A stretch of DNA of 64,000 nt from Ignavibacteriaceae bacterium (GTDB taxonomy: Bacteria; Bacteroidota; Ignavibacteria; Ignavibacteriales; Ignavibacteriaceae). Position 1 is the stretch's first letter, and every line of letters starts with the position of its first letter. Below are positions 9,319-18,985 of the stretch, piece after piece. The notes under the pieces are model-generated. The model ran no database searches. It had not been told where the DNA came from and worked only from the letters and a program-made list of their open reading frames with translations. The translations under genes were made by a program, and so were the position numbers. The stretch covers positions 1 through 64,000 of the forward strand of contig JABWCL010000022.1 of NCBI GenBank assembly GCA_013360295.1, in the 5' to 3' direction.

Positions 9319-10623
9319 CTATTCCCGCCCCACTATCAGCCTCACATCTTCGGTTCCCAGTCTTGTTTTCAGCCACGCGTTTAGTTTCGCGGTTGCGTCG
9401 GGGGAGAGCGGCTGTTTTGTTTTTATGCTTACAAGAGTATAGCCAATATCAGAGGAATCTTTATTTTCCGTGATCTGGTTGACCGCTGAAGCCGTTATCT
9501 GCGGATACTGTATCCTGAGTTCTCGGTAAATCTGCCGGGATAGTTCTTTCTGGCTGGCGATACTGTCCAGCCGCGACTGAAGTGTTGCGAGGCTCTTATC
9601 CTTTTCTTCCAGTGTTTTCGTGAGTTGGGCCAATCTCGTGGCTTCCGTGGTTGTACTTAAAAATGATATCCCCTGCTTGATTGAAAGGCTGGCACCTGAA
9701 AGTCCGAATAGGTGAAGCTTATCTTTCATTTCCAATATTTTCAGCGAATCAATATCCTTTCCGCCGTAAACCATTGTAATGCTTTTAACCTGCGGGTCAA
9801 TAACTTTGTTGAGCAGATAATTCCCTTCAAAGGAAGAATGAGCCTCGACAAATAGGTTAGCATTGCGGGTGAACCTGTTCTGCTGGATCATAAGATAACC
9901 GAAGTAAACACTCGGTATAAGAGTGAGGAGTGAAACCGCCATTATGACCCGCTGTGACCGCCTGTCAGCCTTGGGGTCTGCGAGGTGCCGGACCGGAAAC
10001 TTAAGAAGCTTAACAGTCATAAAAGTTGCAAGGGCAATAAATACCGTGTTTATAGTAAAGAGGTAGAACGCGCCAAAGAAGAAATTAAAATTCAGCGTGG
10101 CAAGCCCGAATCCCGCGGTACAGAGCGGTGGCATAAGCGCGGTGGCTATAGCGACACCCGGTATTACGTTTCCTTTTTGCCTGCTGGAGTTGGCGACCAT
10201 TCCAGCCAGCCCTCCGAATAACGCGATCAGTACGTCATATATCGTGGGGAAAGTCCGGGCAAGAAGTTCTGAGTATGCGTCATTAAGGGGTGTTAAGAGA
10301 AAATAAACAAACGAAGTAAACAGCCCCACTAAAACGGCAAAACTGAAATTCCGTATTGCCTTTTTAACAAGGGCGAGATCGTTAATGCCAAAACCCAATC
10401 CGATTCCCATAATAGGGCCCATCAGCGGGGAAATAAGCATCGCGCCGATAATGACGGCAGTTGAGTTCACGTTGAGGCCGAGCGAAGCAATAAATATTGC
10501 GAATACAAGAATGATAAGGTTTGTCCCCCGGAAAACAGAATCCTTGCTTATTCTTTCCACAACAAGGTCATATTCCTCTTTTTCATCCATTAGCCTGAAG
10601 TGGCTTAAAAACTTTTCAACCAT
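9319..10623 (-). CDS. DUF389 family membrane protein
   Basis: This is a DUF389-type integral membrane protein with about six transmembrane segments. The family core is seen as NSTAVIIGAMLISPLMGPIM and then VIPGVAIATALMPPLCTAGF. A C-terminal soluble part has a short coiled coil (about residues 335-365) and a domain ending LIVGRE. The start was placed at 10623 (MVEKFLSHFR) because an AGGAAAG ribosome site precedes it; an upstream ATG at 10683 would add 20 polar residues. The function of the family is unknown. It is not part of the cas operon by spacing, although it is on the same strand. Confidence 0.85.
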   Translation of the reverse strand: MVEKFLSHFRLMDEKEEYDLVVERISKDSVFRGTNLIILVFAIFIASLGLNVNSTAVIIGAMLISPLMGPIMGIGLGFGINDLALVKKAIRNFSFAVLVGLFTSFVYFLLTPLNDAYSELLARTFPTIYDVLIALFGGLAGMVANSSRQKGNVIPGVAIATALMPPLCTAGFGLATLNFNFFFGAFYLFTINTVFIALATFMTVKLLKFPVRHLADPKADRRSQRVIMAVSLLTLIPSVYFGYLMIQQNRFTRNANLFVEAHSSFEGNYLLNKVIDPQVKSITMVYGGKDIDSLKILEMKDKLHLFGLSGASLSIKQGISFLSTTTEATRLAQLTKTLEEKDKSLATLQSRLDSIASQKELSRQIYRELRIQYPQITASAVNQITENKDSSDIGYTLVSIKTKQPLSPDATAKLNAWLKTRLGTEDVRLIVGRE

Positions 10624-10831
10624 AAACTTACTTTCCTTTCGCTGATGTTTATTCATCGGAAAATCGTGCCGGGAGCGGAGCACCCGACCGCCTTATTTGT
10701 TCAAGGCAAAGATAAAAAAATAATTTAACTATCCCCCCCACAACCGCGGTACAGAAAAGCCGGAGGTATAACACCCCCGGCTTTAGAATAGAATCAATCC
10801 GCGTGAAATATCTGCGGAAAAAGCGATACGC

Positions 10832-12946
10832 CTACATTCGGTAGTTCAGTCCCAGACTGGCGGAGTAACTTCTTGGTGTTCCCGCTTCATAGAATCTTTT
10901 TGAAGTTGAATTAATATTAATGAATCCGACGTGCTTAACATCCGTAAGGTTCTGTACACCTCCTGAAAACACGATGTTCAGCGGGCCGATGTCATAATTC
11001 AGCCCAAGTGTCAGGTTCAGCATATTATAGGAAGCTGCTTTTTCGGTGTTACCGTCATCCGTGTACATCGCGTCAACATAGCTGTAGCGAAGCTTGCTGT
11101 ATGCCGCCAGATCGCGTGTGATTGCGAGATCGTAATTTAACGCGAAGGAGAAATTATGTTTTGGTATTGATGGCGCCGTATTTCCCGAAAAATCCTTTTT
11201 TGTCTCCGAAACATTTCCTGAGCCGTCAAGAACAATGGCCAGCGAGTTATATGAGTCATATGTGAAATCGGAATAAGTATAATTAAGCACAAAGCTGAAC
11301 CCGTATTCGGTTAGGAAATTACCGCCGGCTTCAAGGCCGTTCCTGACAGTCTTCGCAGCGTTCCGGTAGTAGACACTGCCAAATACTTCGAACGGCACTA
11401 TTTCGTCGGTTATCGTACTCTGAAAGAAAGTAACTTCAAACATAGAGTTTTTAATTACAGGAAATCCGGGCGATAAAATATTTCCTTTCACTCCGAGTTC
11501 ATAGTTCAGTGACTTCTGCGGTTTAAGGTCGGGGTTCAGCAATACTCCGGGCGTGCTGCTTGTGGGGAAGTTATCCATCTCGTTTCCCGCGGGCGAGTCG
11601 AAACTGTATCCCGCGGAACCATAAACGGCAAGGCTGGGAAGTATTTTATAGTTTAGCGCCGCTTTGGGAGTGAAAGCGCGGAAGTCCCTTCTCATACTCC
11701 TGATGGCGAGATCCTGGTCTTTCTGGTCGAAGATAACGTTGTCATATCGTCCGGAAACCAGCAGATACATTTTTTTATCATACAGCTCCAGCGAGTTTTG
11801 TATGTAGTACCCGGCATTGCTGATGACTTCATCAACCAGGAAAAGCACGCCGTCGGCTTTCTGTCCGGCAATATTCCCGTACTCTTCCACGGGTCCCGCC
11901 TGGTAGAAAACATCCCCGCCGAGAGAGAACTCGTTATCGCGCCCGGCAAAGGTGGTTTTATTAATGTATCTTGCGGTCGCCCCAAGCCCGTACCGGTTCA
12001 TTATCCTGAAGGTTTTCTGCGCCCTTTCGAAGTATTTAATCGTGCCGTAAGTTGTAACTTCAAATTCGTTTTGTTTCGCTTCATCCAGAAATCCTTCAAA
12101 GCGGATGCCGATCCTTCCCTTTTTACTGACGCGCCTGTAATCATAATCAGTTTCATTTTTAGCGGCCTGGTTCGGGTCAGCGGCAAACTCTGCGGCTTTT
12201 AATGAACCGGGAAGCCGGATCAGCCCGTCCGCGAAGTAACCGAGCAACTGAAGATTAAGGTTCTCGGAAGGTTTTGTTTCAAAGACCGTATTGAAGATGT
12301 GCCAGTAATCTTCACTGTGCTGCCTGAAACCTTTGTAATTGTGATACGTATAGGTTGTCATCAATTTAAAGTTTTCGCCGAGAGAAAGGCTCTTAAATCC
12401 GTTCCGCCTGTAACCAAACGAACCGAACTCATTGAATACCTGGAATGAAGGGCTCCTGAAGTCAATTTCGTTAATGAAGTTAATTACTCCGCCGGGCGCG
12501 TTTGTATATAGCGAAGATGAGTTCCCCTTTACTATTTCAATTGAACCGACCGAGTTGAAGTCAATGGCTTCAATCCTTGTCTGCCCGTCCGGTTCCGATT
12601 CGGGAATCCCGTCAAGCAGAATCCGTACTCCGCGGATACCGGTATTCGACCTGCTGCCGAATCCGCGAATCGAAATTCTCGCATCGTGATTTCCGTACCT
12701 GCTCTGGAAAAATATCCCCGGGACATCCTGAATGACATTATTAACCGCGGATTTCGGAAGATACTTATAGGTCGCCTTGTCAATGCGGGCAACCGGGTAG
12801 GGGATATCAATAATCTTTTTTGCGACCCTTGTTCCGGTTACGATTATGTCATCTGTCTGATAATAGAGCGTATCAGGCATTGGATCGTTCGCTTGCGCGA
12901 AGGCAAGCGAGGAATATAATAAGAAGATCAGAAAAACATTTTTCAT
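10832..12946 (-). CDS. TonB-dependent outer-membrane receptor (paralog 1)
   Basis: The protein has 704 residues with a signal peptide ending near SSLAFAQ. The plug domain follows: DDIIVTGTRVAKK (TonB-box-like start), VPGIFFQSRYG, RISIRGFGSR, RILLDGIPESEPDGQT and PGGVINFINE. The remainder is a beta barrel ending in the aromatic-rich strand YSASLGLNYRM. It belongs to the siderophore/cofactor/metal receptor type, close to FecA-like receptors, but the ligand cannot be read from sequence. It is a paralog of the next receptor (13138-15309) and both lie on the minus strand, so a tandem duplication is likely. Confidence 0.92.
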   Translation of the reverse strand: MKNVFLIFLLYSSLAFAQANDPMPDTLYYQTDDIIVTGTRVAKKIIDIPYPVARIDKATYKYLPKSAVNNVIQDVPGIFFQSRYGNHDARISIRGFGSRSNTGIRGVRILLDGIPESEPDGQTRIEAIDFNSVGSIEIVKGNSSSLYTNAPGGVINFINEIDFRSPSFQVFNEFGSFGYRRNGFKSLSLGENFKLMTTYTYHNYKGFRQHSEDYWHIFNTVFETKPSENLNLQLLGYFADGLIRLPGSLKAAEFAADPNQAAKNETDYDYRRVSKKGRIGIRFEGFLDEAKQNEFEVTTYGTIKYFERAQKTFRIMNRYGLGATARYINKTTFAGRDNEFSLGGDVFYQAGPVEEYGNIAGQKADGVLFLVDEVISNAGYYIQNSLELYDKKMYLLVSGRYDNVIFDQKDQDLAIRSMRRDFRAFTPKAALNYKILPSLAVYGSAGYSFDSPAGNEMDNFPTSSTPGVLLNPDLKPQKSLNYELGVKGNILSPGFPVIKNSMFEVTFFQSTITDEIVPFEVFGSVYYRNAAKTVRNGLEAGGNFLTEYGFSFVLNYTYSDFTYDSYNSLAIVLDGSGNVSETKKDFSGNTAPSIPKHNFSFALNYDLAITRDLAAYSKLRYSYVDAMYTDDGNTEKAASYNMLNLTLGLNYDIGPLNIVFSGGVQNLTDVKHVGFININSTSKRFYEAGTPRSYSASLGLNYRM

Positions 12947-13137
12947 AAAAATATCTTTGTTAAATAAAAATAATTATATAATTGCGCCGGTGAAAATCAC
13001 TTCGATAACAATCCGGCCGTGATTTCAACGGCATAAACTAATATTCAGGAAATAACTCAGATAACAGTTGTTGCTAAAGTTAAATTCCGTTTTTAAGTTA
13101 AGCCTTCTCCCCGCTTCAGGAGATAAGGCAAAATGAA

Positions 13138-15309
13138 TTAATTCCAGCCCAGCGCAACCGATAGCGTAAAATGACGGGGCATACCGGGCTCTAAGTAAAC
13201 CGGTACTTTCGCGCCTCCCTCAGTTATGAGATCGGGATTAATAAACGCGGAAGCGGCATATTTCGCGTTTGTGATATTATTAACCGAGAGAAAACCGCGT
13301 ACAGTCAGGCCGTCGTAGATCTGGTAAGGCCGACCAAAGCCTATTGAGGCATTGAATGTTGTATATGAAGGGACGGAATATTTATTCGCGTCATCCGCGA
13401 AGTACTCACCCATTCCGTTCATTGACATACTTATATAAGCTCCGCTCAGAAACTCAGGCGAATACTTTACCCCGGCGTTATAGAACAGGTCGGGAATCCC
13501 CGCAACTTTATTATCGGTGTAGGTTGCAATTTTACCCGGATTGTTAAAATGCACGGAATCAATTGTATATTCAACGTATCTGTTGCTGCTGTAAGTCAGG
13601 GCGCTGTTGAACGATAAACCGTGAACAAGCTGCGCATCGAGTCCGAGTTCAAGCCCAATACGGTCGGTTTTGCCGGCGGTGAAGTAGAACCTGCCGCCGC
13701 TGTAAGGGATAATGTCGTTTGCTATTCTGATAAAATAGAGAGCGGCATCATAAGTCAGGGTTCTGATTAAGCTGCCGACGCTGAACCCAATGACCTGTTT
13801 TGTTCCCAGTTCATATGTTGAAGAAGTAATTGGTTCAAGCAAAGGATTTATGCCGTATACGGTATCATATCCGAGTGAAGGCGCGGGATCTGTTTCATTA
13901 CCCGCTGGAACTTCCACGCCGCCTCCGATATTTAAGTAGAGACTATGAAATTTTGAGAAACGGAAGGTGATACCTGCTTTAGGCGTAAACTTCGTGAACT
14001 CCTTCTCCTGCGCTCCCAGCGCCGTCTGACGCGCGACATCGCCGCGGTTGCTATTGGCAAATTCCTCAGAATAATAAGTTACCTTATCATAGCGCCCGCC
14101 GGCGATAATGCTCAGGTTATCACCAAGAACGATTTCCTCCTGGAAGAAAGCGCCGAACGTATTCGCTCCCTCGCGTTTATTCGTTCTCAGCGAATCGCCG
14201 CGTTGATTTTCCGGAGAGAGGTTGTAGAAGAGAATAGCGCCATCCTGGTAAGCCTCATCAATACCGGCAATAAACCTGCTTTCCACATTACCGGAGAACT
14301 CTGTCTGGTTCATCCACAAAAGGTTTCCGCCGATATGATACCTGGTAAAATCACGGAACGTTCCCCGTTCGGATCTTTGCAGGTATTTCGGATTAGCAAA
14401 TACCATTCCCGAAAGTGAATTGCCTTTATCGAGTTTCATATCAAGTGTAAGCCCGATCCTTCCGAGCCGGTTGAATCTTCTCTCGTCGCGGGCGGCGTAG
14501 GTTGTATTTGACATCTGAGAGTTTGCGTCAAATTGTTTTTGAGTCAGCGGCCCGGAAATGTGAAAAGAACTCGAAGCCGCACTGGCATAAGCGCCGAACT
14601 TTGAATTTTCTGAAAGTTCAGATTCGAATGCAAGATTAAACAGGCTTCTGTAGCCGGATGAACGATCCCTCCATCCCTCGTTATTAACATTAGAAAAGGA
14701 GAGGAACACCTTTCCGGAACCGAAGTTTTTACCTGCCTGAACAAGAGCTTTATTGAATCCGTAAGAACCGTAAGTCATAGTTGCGCCCGCGTAGTTTCCA
14801 ACGAAGACCGGCATAGTGGTAATGTTGATTACGCCACCGGCCGCGTTGCCCCAAAGCGCGGAAGAATTAGAGCGGATGATCTCAATGTTCGTTGCCATTG
14901 ATAAATCAATCTGGTCAAACGAAGTTCTGCCATCCGGTTCTGTTTCCGGGATTCCGTCAACCATTATTCTTATGCCGCGGGTTGTTCCGGCATTCGATCT
15001 GTCTCCCGCGCCGCGCGCGCCAAATCCGCGTATCACGAGGCGTATATCCTGGTGCCCCGATCTTGACTGAGCAAGAACTCCGGGCACCTGCGCCATTACT
15101 TCGTCCATCCCGTAGCCGCGGATATTACTCAGATCCTTTTTGTTCAGGGAGGTAATGGCGTACGGAAGCTCGAAGATCATCTCCGGGTAGCGTGTCGCGG
15201 AAACCACAACCTGTTCTGCTGTGAATTTTAACGTATCCGGTTTATCCTGAGCAAACAGGGTAACCGGCAAAATAAATATTGTAAATAAAAATAATTTTTT
15301 AAATTCCAT
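13138..15309 (-). CDS. TonB-dependent outer-membrane receptor (paralog 2)
   Basis: The protein has 723 residues with a signal peptide ending PVTLFAQ. The plug contains EQVVVSATRYPEM, VPGVLAQSRSGHQDIRLVIR, GIRIMVDGIPETEPDGR and NAAGGVINITTMP. The barrel ends with LSVALGWN. An AAAGGAAA ribosome site lies just before the ATG. It would import a scarce nutrient with TonB-ExbBD energy. It precedes its paralog (10832-12946) with a 191-nt gap. A GC-rich leader with several stems lies upstream (15310-15630), suggesting regulated expression. The substrate is unknown. Confidence 0.92.
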   Translation of the reverse strand: MEFKKLFLFTIFILPVTLFAQDKPDTLKFTAEQVVVSATRYPEMIFELPYAITSLNKKDLSNIRGYGMDEVMAQVPGVLAQSRSGHQDIRLVIRGFGARGAGDRSNAGTTRGIRIMVDGIPETEPDGRTSFDQIDLSMATNIEIIRSNSSALWGNAAGGVINITTMPVFVGNYAGATMTYGSYGFNKALVQAGKNFGSGKVFLSFSNVNNEGWRDRSSGYRSLFNLAFESELSENSKFGAYASAASSSFHISGPLTQKQFDANSQMSNTTYAARDERRFNRLGRIGLTLDMKLDKGNSLSGMVFANPKYLQRSERGTFRDFTRYHIGGNLLWMNQTEFSGNVESRFIAGIDEAYQDGAILFYNLSPENQRGDSLRTNKREGANTFGAFFQEEIVLGDNLSIIAGGRYDKVTYYSEEFANSNRGDVARQTALGAQEKEFTKFTPKAGITFRFSKFHSLYLNIGGGVEVPAGNETDPAPSLGYDTVYGINPLLEPITSSTYELGTKQVIGFSVGSLIRTLTYDAALYFIRIANDIIPYSGGRFYFTAGKTDRIGLELGLDAQLVHGLSFNSALTYSSNRYVEYTIDSVHFNNPGKIATYTDNKVAGIPDLFYNAGVKYSPEFLSGAYISMSMNGMGEYFADDANKYSVPSYTTFNASIGFGRPYQIYDGLTVRGFLSVNNITNAKYAASAFINPDLITEGGAKVPVYLEPGMPRHFTLSVALGWN

Positions 15310-15630
15310 TATTTCCTTTCGTTTAATCCGAAGTAATTTCCTTTAGCGGATACATAACAATTAACCCGGCATACATCCGCATCCCGGCGATTACATTAAG
15401 GCGGGGGAGCGGATCCCTTGCCGGTATCCGCCACGGCCTGAACGCCGCGAAGCATTGTCGCGCTGATTTCCGGAAATTAATTCGGGAATCTCTTAAGACG
15501 TATAATTATATAATTAAAAAAACAAGCATACTGTAACTGCGGAATACACCCGTCCATAAATCCGATGGCTGTGACTTATGTTTTTGGGCGAAGCCGTGAT
15601 TAAAACATTACTCTCTTTTAATTTCGTGTG
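15310..15630 (-). promoter_or_regulatory. Structured leader upstream of TonB receptor
   Basis: This 321-nt gap carries no convincing gene. Read toward the receptor it shows an ATCCG/CGGAT stem close to the start, a GCGGAT/ATCCGC stem at 15409-15414 and 15426-15431, and GC-rich repeated GCCGGG segments. Such leaders before TonB receptors are often riboswitches. I could not match the conserved cores of the cobalamin, TPP or FMN classes, so the class is left open. Confidence 0.3.
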
Positions 15631-16167
15631 TCAGGAAAGGAGATAGTCCGGCGGGTGGAATGGCGCGGGGGTGATTCCGGCTAATAAATTGAGGGGTAAC
15701 AGTATTGAGTATTCTCCGGCGGAATAATAACCGCGCGGGAGAAAATCAGAAGGGGTGATCCCTTCCTTTATGAGTAATTTCAGAACAGTCTGGGCCGGTT
15801 GTGTTTTATCCGGCGCCGAACCGCTTTCAATCAGACAGGAGAAAAGTTCATCAAGGGCGTCTTCTTTGGTATCGTGGATGCAGTAGTAAATCACGCGTCC
15901 CGGCTCTTCAATCTTTTTTACGATGTCGTACATTTTTCCGTTCAGGCGGAACTCGTGCGCCTCAACAAGTTTGAACCGGATTTTATTTTCAGCAATATCC
16001 TTTTCATAGATAATTATCTTTTCTATCCGTTCAGAGTTCATCCCCTTTTTTATCTCAGCGCGCATTACACTTTTTATCTGGTACCGTACCTGCTGGTAGA
16101 ATACAACATAACCAAGGCTGTTAAAAAGCAGCAGGAGAGTCAGCAATATGGATATAGCGTGTTTCAA
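15631..16167 (-). CDS. Small membrane-anchored protein of unknown function
   Basis: The protein has 178 residues. One N-terminal hydrophobic segment (ISILLTLLLLFNSLGYVVFY) is either a signal anchor or a signal peptide. The rest is soluble, with a basic helix (RAEIKKGMNSERIEKII), a beta-rich middle, and a C-terminus that is proline-rich (TPAPFHPPDYLLS). I do not recognise a family. It lies upstream of the two TonB receptors on the same strand, with the structured leader between them, so a role in the same uptake function is possible but not shown. Confidence 0.7.
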   Translation of the reverse strand: MKHAISILLTLLLLFNSLGYVVFYQQVRYQIKSVMRAEIKKGMNSERIEKIIIYEKDIAENKIRFKLVEAHEFRLNGKMYDIVKKIEEPGRVIYYCIHDTKEDALDELFSCLIESGSAPDKTQPAQTVLKLLIKEGITPSDFLPRGYYSAGEYSILLPLNLLAGITPAPFHPPDYLLS

Positions 16168-16410
16168 CTATGGAGTCAGATAATAATTGGAAAAATAATC
16201 ATTCCGGGGCAAAAATTATAATAAATCTTTTGACAAATTTTACAAGGAATGGGAAATGGGGGCAATGATCCATGACCAATTATCAATGATCAACGACCAA
16301 TAATCAATGATCAAGGGCGAAGATGGCGATGGAAACAGCGTCAGTGTCAGGAATAGTATCAGTGTCAGTAACGGGTTATGTGCCGGTGCCGGACGGGAAT
16401 TGTGCGGGGT
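16168..16410. repeat. Intergenic region with short tandem-like repeats
   Basis: This gap holds a run of imperfect short repeats at about 16265-16315, built on ATCAATGATCAACGACCAATA-like units (ATGATC, GACCAAT, ATCAATGATC). It also has a CAGTGTCAG repeat at about 16338-16370. A reverse-complement GACACTGACACTG run occurs at about 53433-53446. No gene is visible. Confidence 0.5.
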
Positions 16411-17613
16411 TTACATAACTATGCACTTTACTATATCGCCGCGGACGAACCCGGCGACGTTTTCGGGAACCTCAATAAGGCAGTTTGATTTGCTCATCTC
16501 AAGAAAATTACCGGATGACTGGGAATACCCCGGTTTTACTTTGATCCTGTTGCCGTCATAAGTCAGTTCGCCCCGCATAAAGTGGCGCTTTCCGTCTTTC
16601 TTGCTGATATCAGTATCAAGATGCGCGAAGACCAGGTCAATGCTCTTCTGCATATATAATGAATCAATTGCAGGACGGATGAAAATGTAAAACGCTGCAA
16701 GCGCGGAAACCGGGTTGCCCGGCAGCCCAAAGATATATTTCTTTTTTTGTTCCTGCCTGTAAACGCCAAAAATATTAGGTTTGCCCGGTTTGATGTTTAC
16801 TTTGCGGTACTTGATATCAATTCCCGCTTCATCAAAAATATCTTTAATATAATCAAACTTCCCCGCGCTTACGCCTCCCGTGGTGATCAGAATGTCAATA
16901 TCCGAATTAAGCGCGTTTTGTACCGTATCGCGGAGCTCCTCTTTATCATCCTTTGTAAAGCCAAAGATCACCGGTTCCATTCCGCAGCTCACGGCCGCCG
17001 CGTTAAGCGCGTAAATATTTGACACCCTTACTTTATCCACCGAAGGAGCTTCGGATGCAGGGATAAGTTCACTGCCTGTTCCGAGGATTCCGGCCCTCAC
17101 TTTCTTAATGACCGGAACATTTATTATCCCGCAGGTTGCCAGTACGGTTATCACCTTGGCTTCTATTTTCTGAAACCTCCGCAAAGCTATCTTATCTTTA
17201 ACAAGATCAGAACCTCTTTCGCGTATATTCATTCCCTTCCTTACTATAATACCCTCTTTCAAAGTTACAGTCCCTTCTTCGAAGTTGATATCATCCAGGG
17301 GAATTACGGTATCGATGTTATCCGGAACACGGCTGCCGGAGAGTATCAGGACGGCTTCACCGGGGACGGGGGTCAACTGCTTAAAATTACCGGCGCCGAT
17401 TTCACCAATCACACTCCAGGAAGTATGATTGCTGAAAGCGATTCCATAACCGTCGGTTGAAGAGTAGGTGAAGGCAGGCATGTCGATGTCGGATATTATA
17501 TTCTCCGCCAGGATTCTTCCGGCGGAATTTTCAAGCGGTATATTCTCTGTTGCCAGTTCGATACCACCGATTGATTCGGTTACGCACTTGAGAGCTTCTT
17601 CGTAGGAGACCAT
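16411..17613 (-). CDS. moeA: Molybdopterin molybdenumtransferase MoeA
   Basis: The protein has 400 residues, the normal MoeA length. Visible family features are the N-terminal domain with ILAENIISDIDMPAFTYSST and DGYGIAF, then the MPT-binding domain with GILGTGSELIP, LITTGGVSAGKFDYIKD and IFGLPGNPVSALAAFYIF. MoeA inserts molybdate into adenylylated molybdopterin in the last step of molybdenum-cofactor synthesis. No other moa/mog/mob gene is in the window, so the rest of the pathway must be elsewhere. Another MoeA-like domain protein with a different role is possible but the overall match is good. Confidence 0.93.
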   Translation of the reverse strand: MVSYEEALKCVTESIGGIELATENIPLENSAGRILAENIISDIDMPAFTYSSTDGYGIAFSNHTSWSVIGEIGAGNFKQLTPVPGEAVLILSGSRVPDNIDTVIPLDDINFEEGTVTLKEGIIVRKGMNIRERGSDLVKDKIALRRFQKIEAKVITVLATCGIINVPVIKKVRAGILGTGSELIPASEAPSVDKVRVSNIYALNAAAVSCGMEPVIFGFTKDDKEELRDTVQNALNSDIDILITTGGVSAGKFDYIKDIFDEAGIDIKYRKVNIKPGKPNIFGVYRQEQKKKYIFGLPGNPVSALAAFYIFIRPAIDSLYMQKSIDLVFAHLDTDISKKDGKRHFMRGELTYDGNRIKVKPGYSQSSGNFLEMSKSNCLIEVPENVAGFVRGDIVKCIVM

Positions 17614-17998
17614 GATGAAATCTCTGAATTAATTACAAAAATTTTATATCAGTTACTCCGGCGCGTGACTGTCAATAAACATTTTTTAGACGGACTCTGT
17701 TTACTGAAATCCGATAAAAGAGCAGTCGTTTTATATGAGTCCCTGACCGGAGATTTCATAAATATAAGGTTAAAGTTAACAATAATCTCAGAGCAAAAAA
17801 ACCGTACGGGAAAATAACCCAAGAGAAGTCCTGAAGATTTTTGGTTTACGCGCTTCCCGGGTTGTCATTAGGTAACGTGTGAAAAATCCGTGTACCGGGA
17901 GGATTTCACCGGAATCGGCTGGTGTGACTGCAAATGGTTTTCCTTTTAGCTCTGAAGAAACTATCTTTATATACTACTTTAATAAAAATATTCTTCAC
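17614..17998 (+). promoter_or_regulatory. Intergenic leader with nested stem-loops upstream of MauE-type gene
   Basis: The gap between divergent moeA and the MauE-type gene includes a possible structured RNA on the plus strand. CTTCCCGG (17853-17860) pairs with CCGGGAGG (17895-17902) with one G-U pair, enclosing smaller stems, and CACC/GGTG (17907-17910, 17921-17924) follows. The internal segment GTGTGAAAAATCC loosely recalls the cobalamin riboswitch core, but the CCGCnACTGT segment and the B12 box are not found. Open reading through this region from a GTG at 17879 would give an unlikely N-terminus. Confidence 0.3.
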
Positions 17999-18985
17999 GT
18001 GATATCGAAAATAATTTATATACTGACAGGCCTGGTGTTTGTACTGGGCGGTGTGTTAAAATGGGTGGCTCTGCCTCCGTTTGAATTTCAGATCGTAAAA
18101 GACGGTTTAGCAGACTGGAACTGGGTAGGCTACTTTTCCCGCTTTATTACCGGCGCCGAAATTATATTAGGATTGATACTGATCTTATATAAACCATTAC
18201 GGAAAGCAGTATCTTTTCCGGTTATTGCTATGCTGCTGGCGTTTACGGGATACCTCGTCTTTACTCTTGTTAAATACGGGCCTGCCGGGAACTGCGGATG
18301 TTTCGGGGAAGCGATACCCGTTTCAACAGATGCTTCTATTATTAAGAACCTGATCAATATAGTCCTGCTTATCTGGGCTGTGGCAAAGGATAGGGAGCCG
18401 TTAATCGTTAACTGGAGGTTCCCTTTATTGACCGCTATGGTTGTGTATTCATTATTATTTATCCTTACACCGCTCAGGCAATACGTAAAACCCGCCGATG
18501 AAACACCGATACAGCGGCCGGCAGAGGTTAAAGATACCGCGGTGGTAAAGCCTGAAATTATTGAGGGGGCAGAAACAAAGGATCAGAAGAAAATCGCGGT
18601 CGACAGCTCCGTAAAAAAGGAAGAAGCTAAGCCCCGTGAAACTTTGTATCCGCAAAATAAATCCATATTCGCTAATTATACTTCCTATTCTGACGGGGTT
18701 TATAATCCCGATGAAGGCGAAAAAATAGTGGCGTTGTTCAGCCTGGATTGCGACCACTGCCTTGACGCCGCGACGAAAATGGCAAAGCAGAGGAATTCAC
18801 TTCCCCAGATCCTTATACTTTATTTTGGTGAACCGGAGCAGGTGGGGGCGTTTGTTTCACAATCCGGATTGAACGCGCCGTATATAATTTTACCTCCGGA
18901 AGAGTTTTTCCCGCTGCTTAAGCAAGCCCCGCCGAGAATAGTCCGGCTGGTGAACGGGAATGCTGTGGAGGAGATGAACTTTTAA
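17999..18985 (+). CDS. MauE/DoxX-like membrane protein with C-terminal thioredoxin-like domain
   Basis: From the GTG at 17999 this is about 328 residues: four membrane segments of the MauE/DoxX type (IIYILTGLVFVLGGVLKW first; conserved FLVKYGPAGNCGCFG-like segment visible as YGPAGNCGCFGEAIP), a charged linker, and a C-terminal thioredoxin-like domain with a CxxC pair at about 251/254 in SLDCDHCLD. MauE-type proteins act in periplasmic disulfide chemistry or quinone-linked redox. A GTG at 17879 is in frame but would translate the upstream stem-loops. No clear ribosome site precedes either start. An A/T-rich repeat directly follows the stop codon. Confidence 0.75.
   Translation: MISKIIYILTGLVFVLGGVLKWVALPPFEFQIVKDGLADWNWVGYFSRFITGAEIILGLILILYKPLRKAVSFPVIAMLLAFTGYLVFTLVKYGPAGNCGCFGEAIPVSTDASIIKNLINIVLLIWAVAKDREPLIVNWRFPLLTAMVVYSLLFILTPLRQYVKPADETPIQRPAEVKDTAVVKPEIIEGAETKDQKKIAVDSSVKKEEAKPRETLYPQNKSIFANYTSYSDGVYNPDEGEKIVALFSLDCDHCLDAATKMAKQRNSLPQILILYFGEPEQVGAFVSQSGLNAPYIILPPEEFFPLLKQAPPRIVRLVNGNAVEEMNF

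Noticed and set aside
17821-17960. Cobalamin riboswitch
   Set aside because: Only a GTGnGAAAAATCC-like piece is similar; the CCGCnACTGT segment and the 3' B12 box are missing or out of order.
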